The position numbers were made by a program, and so were the translations under genes. The notes under the pieces were generated by a model. The model had not been told where the DNA came from, did no database searches, and saw nothing but the letters and a program-made list of their open reading frames with translations. A stretch of DNA of 64,000 nt. Origin: Eutreptiella sp. 'Long Island Sound 2002' (Eukaryota > Euglenozoa > Euglenophyceae > Eutreptiales > Eutreptiaceae). Positions 26,979 through 38,699 of this stretch are shown here, in pieces (position 1 is the first letter of the stretch; each line of letters opens with the position of its first letter). Location of the stretch: contig OZ038381.1 in the NCBI GenBank assembly GCA_964036045.1, forward strand, positions 120,586,843-120,650,842, in the 5' to 3' direction.

Positions 26979-29900
26979 AAATGGTATGCTTATGAACGAG
27001 AATCGAGGGACCTGGGCGAAATTTAGCCCAGCTCAGCGTCAGCAACGAAATAAACACCACAAAATCACTACCACTGACAGTGCAGAATAATGCAAAAAAA
27101 GTCGGCATACCCCTGGACTCGTGCACAAACCCCTCCGTGACTGCATCCGGAAGCAGCACATGCCAGCTCCACAACTGCTCAACTCTGGCCAACTTTATTT
27201 CACGTTTGATACCCAGTACTGAGCTTTTAGTACCCGACATGTAGAGGACAATGCCTGACAGTTTGTCTGGCATCAATCCTTCGCAGTCTTTGAAAACCGC
27301 AAGCGCCTGTTCAACATCTCGCTTCTCCATCCCATAGACTGCGTCAACAGCTGGCTGCCCAATGAATTTGACAAGCTTGCCCAACCCTGCCCAACGCCTG
27401 GATACAGTGACCTTCAGACAGCAAGAGACTGGTAAAAATACAGGCCTACAGTAAGGGATAACGGATTCAGTCGAAACTCTGAACACACCACGTTGCCTTC
27501 ATCAGCTGTAATACCAATTTCAGCCAACATGTTCTGAGTATGGGTGAGGAGGGGGGCGTCTGGATCCTCCGCAATATGCTCTAGTAAGAGTGCCATTTGC
27601 TCACTCGTTGTTGACACACTACTGCTTGTGGTCTGCACTTGATGAAGCCCTGCTAGCTTTCTCCGTATGGGCAAAGGAGTGTCTCTTCTAACCTCAAAGC
27701 CGTACATGAGGTGACAGGTAGTACAGAGGAAAATCAAATGGCACCGAAGATCGAGTAAAATCGAAACAGGACAAGGCACAACATACGTACGCCAGGTACC
27801 AGCAGTAAATCATCAATACAATCAGGAGGTGGTGCGCGTAATAAATCATCATAGCGGGCCTGGACTCGGTCGGGGTTCCGCCCACGAACCTGGCCTTCTG
27901 GGCAATCTCTATCAATTAGGATCGGATCCCATCGGACACGAATGCGTTTTGTGGAAGTGAGGTAATATGCCAGATTGATGTCTGCCTTTCCTTTCGGTTT
28001 GGGCTTTGGCTTCGGTTTGGCGGCCGGTTTGGGCTGTGATTCTGGTGCAGGGGCTTCAACAACAGGGGTTCCCTCACTTACACCGAGATGATCTTCATCA
28101 TTGGCCAAGTTTTCGGGCGGTGTACCAATATTTTGAGAGATTTCCATAGAAGACATTGCTTGGAAAGTAACAAAACAGCAGGTGCACAGTGCAGACATGA
28201 TGATATCCAGGTGCGCAGACAGAGATATTAGCCAAATCAGATCAAATTTATAGAACCCAAGTTCAAAAACACAAACTGCTGTCCAGCAGGGATAAGACAG
28301 TGCTGAAGGATGCCAAATTCACAGTGACTGGAAAGCTGGGCGAAATTTCGCCCAGCTTTGGTAGGAACAAATAATAACGAGGTGAAAATCATGAAAATCG
28401 GGCGCCTGGGCAAGATTTTCGCCCAGCCGGAAGCACAATAGCAAATAAAGCAGTCAAATGAGTCCCAACCCTGTGTACTCCGTCCCAACTCCGCTTCCTC
28501 ATCCAGCACTTCCAGAGACGAGTCACTGCGCACCTCTTCTGGGCCCTCACTGCCATTGTCAACATAATTGAAATCATCTACCACCGGTACAGCAGCAGGC
28601 ATGGGGTTTTGGGGGGGGGGGGTCTGGCAGGTGATGGGGGGGGGGGGACGACCACCGGCACACCGCGCGCTGGGGGTTTGGCGCCTGGTTTTGCGACCGG
28701 TTTTGGAGCTGTGTTGATACTCTGGTAGTGTGCACTTCGTTGCCTCTGATCAACATTGGAGCGCTTTTGACTATATGCATTCAGAAAATCCTCAGCACCA
28801 TTGGGTATTTTGGTCTTGGCAATCAGACACCGTAGGCTATGACGAACAAGGCTCAAAAATTGCTGCTCTGTAACCCTTGTACGCGACAACACTCCCGGAA
28901 ACTGCATGCAAGGGGCTTCATCAAGACGTTTGACCACATACTTATCCTCTTCCAGGACAGCAATGGGGAACCAAGGATGTGAGATGTTCTGAATGAACAA
29001 ACGCACGTGCTTTGTGTACTTGTCCACAGACTGCTGCGTCAGGACACCCTGGCATTTTTCTCTCCTGGAAGTGTGGGGGGGATAGTTAAAAAAATATCAG
29101 TTGTCTGCTGCACAGACCGCGCATTACCAACCTCCCTTGACCGCATGAGTAGGCAACTAAGCATTGCCTCGCCGTACTCCTCAGAAAACAGTCAACCGAG
29201 TGCCCGGGTGTGCCAGTCGGACCAGAAAAGCAGTGCTACAGTATTGGTACGCAGGTATTTAGTGCTCAGCCACTTTTCAGAGGGTATGATATTCATCATC
29301 AAGACAATACTCATTCCAATGCATTCTTTTGCTGCACTCGAATTCAGAGAGCGACCGTTCCAGTTACATTCACGCACAAAAACCCCTACTGCCAAAAGTG
29401 CTGGGCAGTACGAATACAACAGGGCCTTCAGGGCTAACAGACATTTCAGACCCAGTCTATGAACATCAGACAACTCAGCAAGATTACCCATAAGGACCTG
29501 GGTAGTACTATCAAGCCGTGCTTTGTTGGCAGCTGTGGGGCCAGGAACAAACCAACAATGGTTTTTTCCATGTGACGCGGTTTGACTTTCATGGGCACCA
29601 CGGCTCCAGCCTTGAGGTCCCAACCCTGCTCAAGAAATTTAACAATAGGGGCAAATGCCGTGTAGGTTATTTCCACAGAATACTTATATGGGTGCCAGAC
29701 ACCGTAAAGCAAGGGGTGTCCCAACAGGAACTGGTCTACGTGCCAGGGGGCATAGCTTGCTCCGAACGACATTTTCAGGAGTGCGTAAAAGATCTTCATG
29801 TCAATCAGAAATGGCGCAGTCCGTCTGGTCTTCACGTGCAAGCATTCTAGCCCCTTGACAAACTCGAGTAACTCAACATGACTTCCGCATTTCAGGTGTG

Positions 29901-30639
29901 ATAACAGAAAGGGCCTCCAGTTGAGGGATACCACAGCATTGCGAGCATAGTCCAGAGGTGCACGAACCTAGGTCAACAGAATAGGCCCATCTTGGACGGT
30001 ACTTCTTTGCAACAGCAACCCAACACAGCGAACTAGGTAGCCGACAACCCCGGGTATACATTGTGCAACAGCACCCAAACCGGGCAGACCGTGGTACTGG
30101 GGCAGCTCAGTAGTGTGCAACACCCCGACAGCAGTCACATTCAAAGTCTTATCAGGGCTATGGGGGTCGACCCCATTGATGTAGCGACGGTAATTGTCGA
30201 ACCATAGGGTAATTTGCTGTCTCTCAAATGAATTCCACAGTTGTGAAGCTTGAACAGTGGCCTGGGCCGAGATAGTAGGGGCATTGATAGTGCATTCCCC
30301 TGCCATTGCCAGCTTACGGCGGATGGGCTGGGTCATTGTACCGCGATATGAGGCTCCAGTGGCTCTCTTGGCACGGGGATATGTCAGCACTCGCACAATG
30401 TTATACAGTGAGAAAACTTGCTTCTGCAGGACCAACAACCATCTTGGTACGCAACTAGAACTGAAGGCAGCCCGCAGATGCCCAACATTACGTCTGGTCT
30501 TTCTATTGTGACGCAAATACAGTGCCAGCTGCAGCAGCGGGAGTGTTCTCCCCTTGTTCAATGCCACCCGAATGAGAGCCTTCGGGGTACAAACGCGAGT
30601 ACACCCCACGGCTCTTTGAAGAAAGCGCACATCAATCAT
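25683..30639 (-). CDS. uncharacterised multi-block gene
   Basis: At least nine open blocks follow one another on the minus strand from an ATG at 30,639 to a stop at 25,683, with frame changes at candidate GT-AG introns. I do not recognise the family. The N-terminal part includes LWFDNYRRYINGVDPHSPDK and a hydrophobic, His-rich segment. The middle is Pro/Lys-rich (KPKPKPKPKGK). A later block contains FIGQPAVDAVYGMEKRDVEQ, and the C-terminus is Lys/Pro/Gln-rich and probably disordered. Some joins could be frameshifts, so whether it is active is open. The palindromic motif described below lies in its introns and both flanks. A broken copy of its 3' part lies at 33,390-35,280. The domain mix would suit either a host gene or a large mobile-element protein. 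Confidence 0.55.
27095..27705 (-). CDS. uncharacterised gene, two further exons
   Basis: An acceptor near 27,695 gives VRRDTPLPIRRKLAGLHQ through NMLAEIGITADEG. After a short gap, KVTVSRRWAGLGKLVKFIGQ continues to TEGFVHESRG near 27,105. The following intron holds a palindromic motif at 27,011. Confidence 0.5.
27775..28198 (-). CDS. uncharacterised gene, Lys/Pro-rich exon
   Basis: Contains MSSMEISQNIG, then PAAKPKPKPKPKGKADINL, then RIRVRWDPILIDRDCPEG and a probable GTACGT donor after DDLLLVP near 27,790. The low-complexity lysine-proline tract suggests a flexible linker or a nucleic-acid-contacting segment. Confidence 0.5.
28335..28356. repeat. perfect palindrome in intron
   Basis: A 22-bp perfect inverted repeat with core GGGCGAAATTTCGCCC. 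Related, less perfect copies lie at 25,398, 25,464, 27,011, 28,405, 30,732, 30,845, 30,915 and 30,974, plus duplicates at 33,824 and 33,890, all outside the coding blocks. Confidence 0.85.
28465..29190 (-). CDS. uncharacterised gene, central blocks
   Basis: EEYGEAMLSCLLMRS opens the segment. A 17-nt GT...CAGCAG interval near 29,035 would join NAR to SVDKYTKHVRLFIQN. The frame then runs to a Pro-rich stretch and crosses a long poly-G run (28,609-28,622), where the frame changes into VPVVDDFNYVDNGSEGPEEV. The homopolymer could be a sequencing-length error. A spliced end near 28,465 (RSTQ) is followed by an intron containing two palindromic motifs. Confidence 0.4.
29192..30639 (-). CDS. uncharacterised gene, N-terminal blocks
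   Basis: Frame 1 is open from 30,639 to an in-frame TAG at 29,968 and resumes in the same frame until ~29,545. A 30-nt GT-AG interval, phase 0 and ending at that TAG, would remove it. At ~29,560 removing a 20-nt GT...CCCCACAG interval restores the frame into KARLDSTTQVLMGNLAE, which stays open to a TGA at ~29,192. The block contains TLWFDNYRRYI and HVDQFLLGHPLLYGVWHPYK. Very short introns fit the sequence but are unproven; single-base indels in a pseudogene are the alternative. Confidence 0.45.
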
Positions 30640-31205
30640 GTCTCACAGCCACATTGGCAGAAGCACCCCTAAGAGTCAGTGAACAGAACCCAACAGAGGT
30701 ACCACCCTGTAGGTAAAGGGTGTCAAGGCAAGCTGGAAGAAATTTCGCCCAGGTTCAACTTTATCGACTGGTGGGCCTAAGCGACAGGCAGGCACAAGGC
30801 AACATATCATGCACAACACAAGGAAATAAGCAACAGGGGGAGGGGCTGGAAGAAATTTCCCCCAAGATCAGCGATTGGTGTTTTTAAGCTATATATTTTG
30901 CAGAACAGGCAAAGTTGGGCGAAATTTCGCCCATGGTCATCAAGACATCATACCTTTTTTGCTATCCGGGGGGGCTGGGAGAAATTTCGCCCAGGTCCTG
31001 CTAAATTGGCAAATAGAGACAGTGAATTTGGGTGCTAAAGAGTGTATGCATAGTACACGCAATAAATGTACAGCTATTCATCACCACCTATTATAGTACA
31101 GGCGACACATGGAAAACATAGGCACAAAAACAAGACAAAAAAAGGCAACAAAGTGCACATGTTTGGGTTGTAAGGGGCGGGTAGTTAGCGTGGCCTAAGT
31201 GAAAA
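30640..31205. other. 5' flank of uncharacterised gene
   Basis: No coding region is seen. Four copies of the GAAATTTCGCCC-type palindrome (30,732-30,994) lie here. If the start at 30,639 is right, this would be the upstream regulatory or 5' UTR region. Confidence 0.5.
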
Positions 31206-33390
31206 GGGTATGTGTGTGCCATGCAAGCGGGTGTGACTTGCATCTGTGCGCCACGCAGGCGCTCTATGACTCGCATGTGTGCGCATTGCAGGCGCTCTGT
31301 GATTCGCATCTGTGTGCCATGCAAGCGCTCTGTGACTTGTATGTGTGCGCTACGCAGTCGCTCTAAAACTTGCATCTGTGTGCCAAGCAAGCGGTCCGTG
31401 CTGGCATCTGAACGCTCTGCAGGCGCTTTGTGACTCGCATTCGTGCACCTCGTAGGCGCTCTGTGACTCGTTGTTGTGTGCCATGCAGGTACCACGGGGC
31501 GCGCATCTCAACACCATGTAGGCACTCTGTGACTCGCATTTGTGTGCGCCATGTAGGCGCTCTTTGACTCGCATTGGTGTGCCATGCAGGCGCTTTGTAA
31601 CTTGCATGTGTGCACTATGTAGTCGCTCTAAGACTTGCATCTGCGTGCCACGCAAGAGCTCTATGACTCGCATCCGAACGCCATGCAGGCGCTTTGTGAC
31701 TCGCATCTGTGCACCTTGCGGGCGCTCTGCGACTTGCATGTGTGCGCCATGTAGGCGCTCTGTGACTCGCATCTTCGCGCTCTGTGAGGCATATGTGTGC
31801 GCCATGCACGCGGGTGTCACTTGTATATGTGCGCCATGCAAGCGCTCTATGACTCGCATGTGTGCGCCATGCAGGCGCTCTGCTATTCGCATCCGTGTGC
31901 CATGCAGGCGCTCTGTGACTTGTATGTGTGCGCTACGCATTTGCTCTGAGACTTGCATCTGTGCGCCACGCAGGTGGTCCGTGATTCCCATCTGAACGCT
32001 CTCCAGGTGCTTTGTGACTCGCATCTCTGCGCCTCGGAGGCGCTCTTTGACTCGTTGTTGTGTGCCATGCAGGCGCTCTGTGATTAGCATCTGTGCGCCA
32101 TGCAGGCGGCTGTAACTTGCATCTGTGTGTGCCATGCAGGCGCTCTATGACTCTCATCAGTGCCCACGCAGGCTCTCTATGACTTGCATGTGTGCGCCAC
32201 GCAGTCGCTCGGAGACTCGCATCTGTGTGCCATGCAGGCGCTTTGTCATCCGCATCTCAACGCCATGCCGGCGCTCTGTGACTCGCATCTGTGTGCCTTG
32301 CAGGCGCTCTGTGACTCACATTCATGCGCCATGGCACACCAAGACGCGCATATGAACACCATGCAGGCGCCCTGTGGCTCGCATTTCTGTGCCATGCAGG
32401 CGCTCTGCGACTCAATTGTGTGTGCCATGCAGGCGTTCTGTGACTCGCATCTGAACACCATGCAGACACTCTGTGACGCAAATCTGTGCGCCACGCTCTG
32501 TGACTTGCACTAGTGTGCCATGCAGGCACTCCGGGACACGCATCTGGACGCCATGTAGGCGCTCTGTCGCTTGCATATGTGCACCATGCGGGCACTCTGT
32601 GACCCGCTTGTTTGCGTCATGCACACGCTCTGTGACTTGTAGCGGTGTGCCATGCAGGCGCTCTGTGAAGTGTATCTATGCGCCATGCAAGCGCTCTGTG
32701 ACTGGCATCTGCGCGTTGTGCAGGCGCTCTGTAACTCGCATCTGAGCGCGATGCAGACACTCTATGACTCGCATCTGTGCGCCATAAAAGCACTCCGGGA
32801 CACGCATCTGAACACCATGCAGGCGCTTGTGACTCTGTGCGCTATGCAGGCACTCTGTGACCCGCTTTTTTGCTCCAAGCACGCGCTGTGTGACTTGCAG
32901 CAGTGTGCCATGCAGGCGCTTTGTGAAGTGTATTTGTGCACCCTGCACGCGCTCTGTGATTGGCATCTGCGCACTATCTAGGCGCTCTGTGACTCGTATC
33001 TGTGCGCCATGTAGGCACTTTGTGACTCCTATCTGTACTCCATGCATGAAGTCTATGACTTGCATGTGTGCGCCCCGCAGGCGCTCCGTGACTTCCATAT
33101 GTGCGTGATGTAGGCGCTCTGTGACTAGTATCCGTGTGTCATGCGGGCCCTCTGTGACTCGCATTTGCGTGGCAAGCAGGCGCTCTGTAACTTGCATGTG
33201 TGTGCTATGTAGTCGTTCCAAGACTTGCATCTGCGTGCCAGGCAGGCACTCTGTGACTCGCATTGGAACGCCATGCTAGCGCTGTGTGACTCGCATCTGT
33301 GCGCCTTGCGGGCGCTCCGTGATTCGCATGTGTGCGCCATGTAGGTGCTCCGTGACTCGCATCTGCGCGCTCTGCAGGCGGTCTGTGCCT
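31205..33390. repeat. 33-bp minisatellite, block 2
   Basis: Same 33-bp unit as block 1. The part 31,210-31,950 resembles 36,890-37,620, and 32,070-33,390 is nearly identical to 23,590-24,965. Variant order is therefore copied in long segments and not randomised. Confidence 0.95.
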
Positions 33391-35280
33391 TAGGCTTGGC
33401 TAACTGCCCACCCCCCTACCCACAGGCTGGGCTCCACGGGGCCATCCTGTACCCCCCCCCCAAAAAAAAACAGGGTATGAATTTTGCACCTAGGGGACCC
33501 CTTGCTCTTGAGGGGAAAAAATGAGTATCTCTATTTACCTAAATTGCCATTGTCATGTAACCACATCGTAGTTGTTAATACATAATAACCATGTATGCAT
33601 ACTGCAAAAGCAGAGGAAGAATGCATGTTTCAGCAATACAACAAACCTTTCAGTGTTACACACAAATGTATCAACCCGCGAAGCAATGCGGTGTAAGAAG
33701 TAGGGCAGCACACACTTGGCAAGGGTTGCTGCACCCTGTGTGTGCCCAAAAAGCTGTCAATTGACAGTCACTCAAATTCATGCATCATAATCAAGGTCTC
33801 TATTTGCCATTAATGAGACCTCTTGGCGAAATTTAGTCCTGCTTTGCAAAAATGTAAAAACGAACCGTGTATTCCAAGAAATACCTTAACCTAGGCGAAA
33901 TTTCTTCCTGCTTTAGTAAAACACCAAAAAACAGTGCTCAAGACGTCAATGGTATGTGCACAGACATCGCACAACTCCATTGTGACGTGTAACAAGGAAA
34001 ACATACAACACAGCAGTCACAGCACACACCACTGTCACTCTATCGCCGCTTCCTCAGGCCAGGTGCCTTTGGTTTGGCAACCTTACCAGGAAACTGCCCA
34101 CCATTTGCCTATCCTGCCTGGTCACCAGACATCTCACTGTTAGCGCTACCAGTGGCACCACGTCCATTCTGTGTCTGCTGGGACGGTGTGAAGTGGGCTG
34201 CAAACGTGCCCAGCGCCTTATTGGGTGGAGGCTTTGCACCAGGCTTGGGGCTCTGCTGTGAGGCTCTTGCTCCAGCCTTTGATTTTTTAACCTTGGAGGG
34301 GGTGTCGTCCGCTTGCTTGCCGGTTGCCTTTTGGGGGGGGGGGGGCTTCTGGCATTCACCGTCCTCTTCCTCCGGTTTGGGTGGCCTCCTCTTCTTGCTC
34401 TACATACCTCCTTCCCGTACAATCTACTGGAAACCCATCGGCAAGGTCTTGACAAACTCGGTCCCACTGGATTGGTGCCACAGTGTCGCAGTTCGACACA
34501 GCAGCCCTCAAATCAGTAACAAATGACTCAGGAATAGACTTCTCCTCAGACAAGTATGCAACTGCAATGTTGATAGGAAACATGCTGTGAATGGACAGGG
34601 CTGCAGAAAAATCTGGCTGCTGTGTGCAGACCCTTACCCATGTACTATTCTGCTGAATCAAATCCAAAGCATACAGCAAATAACAGAACACTTCGACAAG
34701 AATGACAGTCGTCAGTGGGCTCTGGATATAAGACAGGTATCGAGGTAGGCCTGCCGAAAACTGATGCAGACTACACAGTGCAAGAGCAGTTTGTCCCATG
34801 CTATACAGTGCTGATGGTCTGGACAAGTTGTACACACAGACATCAGCATGGAAAAATTCCTCAGCATAGGCAGCTTTCAGGTTCCTAACACAGGCACGCA
34901 CATCAGCAGTCTCACCAGTGACTGCCACCAAAATACCATTCAACACAAATTGTGCCACAATATCCTGCAGTGCCAACTCCACATACGTGGGACCTCAATC
35001 AAGATGCAAACACATGGCAGTGCACTAATAAAGCTGGGAACAAGGCAGCCTGCCCACAAAGGGAGTAGCTCAACTCTACCCTCCTCCATCAGAACCTTCC
35101 CTGTGTTTGTCTCAATAATGCTGTCACCCAACTTAAGACTCATATGCCCACCGTCAGCCTTTTCAATATCTGGTGTCACACGGGGCTTGCGAAGCCTGTC
35201 ACGTAACCCGTGGTAAAGGTCGGAGGTCCAAAAGACTGCCTTGACAACAAAAGCCCACGGTGGCCAAGGTGACTCGGTAC
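33390..35280 (-). pseudogene. truncated duplicate of uncharacterised gene 3' part
   Basis: Nearly identical to 24,965-26,857. Its upstream end (35,280) falls directly into minisatellite, losing all earlier exons. Relative to the other copy it has a one-base deletion between 34,977 and 34,978 (the G at 26,554 is missing), an extra T near 34,376 and a shorter poly-G run, so the reading frame is broken at least twice. It has no visible 5' end or promoter of its own. Confidence 0.85.
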
Positions 35281-38200
35281 TGCGCGTGCCACGTGCCACG
35301 CAAGCGCTCTGTGACTCGCATTTGAACGCCATGCAGGCGCTCTGTGACTCGCATCTGTGCGCCTTGCGGGCGCTCTGCGACTTGCATGTGTGCGCCATGT
35401 AGGCGCTCTCTGACTCGCATCTGCGCGCACTGCAGGCGCTCTGTGAGGCGTGTCTGTGCGCCATGCAGGCGGGTGTCACTTGTATGTGTGTGCCATGCAA
35501 GCGCTCTATGACTTGTATGTGTGCGCTACGCATTTGCTCTGAGACTTGCATCTGTGCGCCACGCAGGCGGTCCGTGATTCGCATTTGAACGGCATGCAGG
35601 TGCTCTGTGACTCGCATCTCTGCGCCTCGGAGGCGCTCTCTGACTCGTTGTTGTGTGCCATGCAGGCCACCCGGGACGCGCATCTCAACACCATGCAGGC
35701 GCTCTGTGACTCACATTTGTGCGCCATGCAGGCACTCCAAGACGCGCATATGAACACCATGCAGGCGCCCTGTGGCTCGCATTTGTGTGCCATGCAGGCG
35801 CTCTGTGACTCAAATGTGTGTGCCATGCAGGCGTTTTGTGACTCGCATTTGAACACCATGCAGACACTCTGTGACTCACATCTGTGCGCCACGCTCTGTG
35901 ACTCGCACTAGTGTGCCATGCAGGCACTCCGGGACACGCATCTGGACGCCATGTAGGCGCTCTGTCGCTCGCATATGTGCACCATGCGGGCACTCTGTGA
36001 CCCGCTTGTTTGCGTCATGCACGCGCTCTGTGACTTGTAGCGGTGTGCCATGCAGGCGCTCTGTGAAGTGTATCTGTGCGCCATGCGGGTGCTCTGTGAC
36101 TGGCATCTGCGCGCTATGCAGGCGCTCTGTAACTCGCATCTGAACGCGATGCAGACACTCTATGACTCGCATCTGTGTGCCATGAAGGCACTCTGGGACG
36201 CGCATGTGAACACCATGCCGGCGCTCTGTCGCTCTATGCGCTATGCAGGCACTCTATGATCCGCTTTTTTGCTCCATGCACGCGCTGTGTGACTTGCAGC
36301 GGTGTGCCATGCAGGCGCTCTGTGAAGTGTATTTGTGCACCCTGCACGCGCTCTGTGATTGGCATATGCGCATTATGTAGGCGCTTTGTGACTCGTATCT
36401 GTGCGCCATGTAGGCACTTTGTGACTCCTATCTGTACTCCATGCATGAAGTCTATGACTCGCATGTGTGCGCCCCGCAGGCGCTCCGTGACTTGCATATG
36501 TGCGTGATGTAGGTGCTCTGTGACTAGTATCCGTGTGTCATGCAGGCGCTCTATGACTTGGATCTTTGCGCCACCCAGGCGCTCTGTAACTCTTATCTGT
36601 GCGCCATGCGGGCCCTCTGTGACTCGCATTTGCGTGGCATGCAGGCGCTCTGTAACTTGCATGTGTGTGCTATGTAGTCGTTCCGAGACTTGCATCTGCG
36701 TCGAGACTTGCATCTGCGTGCCACGCAGGCACTCTGTGACTCGCATTTGAACGCCATGCTAGCGCTCGGTGACTCGCATCCCTGCGCCTTGCGGGCGCTC
36801 CGTGATTCGCATTTGTGCGCCATGTAGGTGCTCCGTGACTCGCATCTGCGCGCTCTGCAGGCGCTCTTTAAAGTGTATCTGTGTGCCATGCAAGCGCGTG
36901 TGACTTGTATCTGTGCGCCACGCAGGCGCTATAGGACTCGCATGTGTGCGCATTGCAGGCGCTCTGTGATTCGCATCTGTGTGCCATGCAGGCGCTCTGT
37001 GACTTGTATGCGTGTGCTATGCAGTCGCTCTGAAACTTGCATTTGTGTGCCAAGCAAGCGGTCCGTGATTCGCATCTGAACGCTCTGCAGAAGCTCTGTG
37101 ACTCGCATCCGTGCACCTCGTAGGCGCTCTGTGACTCGTTGTTGTGTGCCATGCAGGCACCACGGGGCGCGCATCTCAACACCATGTAGGCGCTCTGTGA
37201 CTCGCATTTGTGTGCGCCATGTAGGCGCTCTCTGACTCGCATTGGTGTGCCATGCAGGCGCTCTGTAACTTGCATGTGTGCGCTATGTAGTCGCTTTGAG
37301 ACTTGCATCTGCGCGCCACGCAGGCGCTCTGTGAATCGCATCTGAGCGCCATGCAGGCGCTCTGTGACTCGCATCTGTGCGCCTTGCAGGCGCTCTGCGA
37401 CTTGCATGTGTGCACCATGTAGTCGCTCTGTGACTCGCATCTGCGCACCCTGCAGGCGCTCTGTGAGGCATATCTGTGCGCCATGCACGCGGGTGTCACT
37501 TGTATCTGTGCGCCATGCAAGCGCTCTATGACTCGCATGTGTGCGCCATGCAGGCGCTCTGTTATTCGCATCCGTGTGCCATGCAGGCGCTCTGTGACTT
37601 GTATGTGTGCGCTACGCATTTGCTCTGAGACTTGCATCTGTGCGCCACGCAGGCGGTCCGTGATTCGCATCTGAACGCTCTGCAGGCGCTCTGTGACTCC
37701 CATCTGTGCGCCTCGGAGGCGCTCTCTGACTCGTTGTTGTGTGCCATGCAGGCACCCCGGGACGCGCATCTCAACACCATGCAGGCGCTCTGTGACTCGC
37801 ATCTGTGTGCGCCATGCAGGCGCTCTGTGACTCGCATGTGTGTGCCATGCAGGCGCTCCGTGACTCACATCTGAACGCCATGCAGGCACTCTGTGACTCG
37901 CATGTGTGCGCCATGCAGGCGCTCTGTGACTCGCATTCGTGTGCCATGCAGGCACTCCGAGACACAAATCTGAACGCCATGTAGGCATCTTGTGGCTGGC
38001 ATCTGTGTGCCGTGCAGGCGCTCTATGACTGGCATCCTAGCGCCATTCCGGCGTTCTGTGACGTGCCTTTGTGCGCCATGCAGGCACTTTGTGCCTGGCA
38101 TCGGTGCTCCATGCAGGCGCCCTGTGAAATGTATCTACGCGCCATGCACGCGCTCTATGACTTGTATCTTGCGCCATGCAGACGCTCTGTGACCCGCATC

Positions 38201-38695
38201 GGTGTGCCATGCAAGGTGCTCCGTGGCTCGCATCCATGCGCCATGAAGGCATCTGTGACCCGCATATGTGCGCCACGCAGGTGTTCTGTGACTCGCACCC
38301 GTGCGCCACGCAGGCACTCTGTTACTTGCATTTCTCTGCCATGCACGCATTTTGTGACTCTCAACTATGCGCCATGCAGGCACTCTGTGCCTTGCATCTG
38401 TGCGCCATGGAGGCGCTGTGACTGGCATCCGTGCGTCATGCAAGTGCTCTGTGACTCGCTGCCGTGCGCCACGCAGGCGCTCTGTGACTCACATCTATGC
38501 ACCATGCAGGCACTTTGTGACTCGCATCTGTGCGCCATCAGGCGCTTTGTGAGTAGTATCTCTGCGCCATGTAGGCGCTCTGTGACTCGCTCCTGTGCGC
38601 CACGCAGGCGCTCTATGACTCGCATCTGTGCGCCATGCAGGCACTCTGTGACCCGCATCTGTGCGCCATGCAGGCGCTCCGTGAGTCGCATTCCC
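35281..38695. repeat. 33-bp minisatellite, block 3
   Basis: The longest block. The part 35,720-36,850 is a third copy of the segment seen at 23,850 and 32,330, this time without the attached gene fragment. The last ~700 bp (38,000-38,695) is more diverged, as expected at an array edge. Confidence 0.95.
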
Positions 38696-38699
38696 CCCT

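Noticed and set aside
25398-30994. Calling the GGGCGAAATTTCGCCC palindrome a proven E2F site
   Set aside because: It fits a loose E2F consensus, but it also lies in internal introns and downstream, and the palindromic form is not required for E2F. Kept as one hypothesis only.
22500-38695. Long 11-residue periodic reading frames (MQALCDSHLCA type) as a cysteine-rich repeat protein
   Set aside because: They arise in several frames on both strands because the unit is 33 bp, and frequent TAG/TAA variants break every frame. No start context or splice pattern supports coding.
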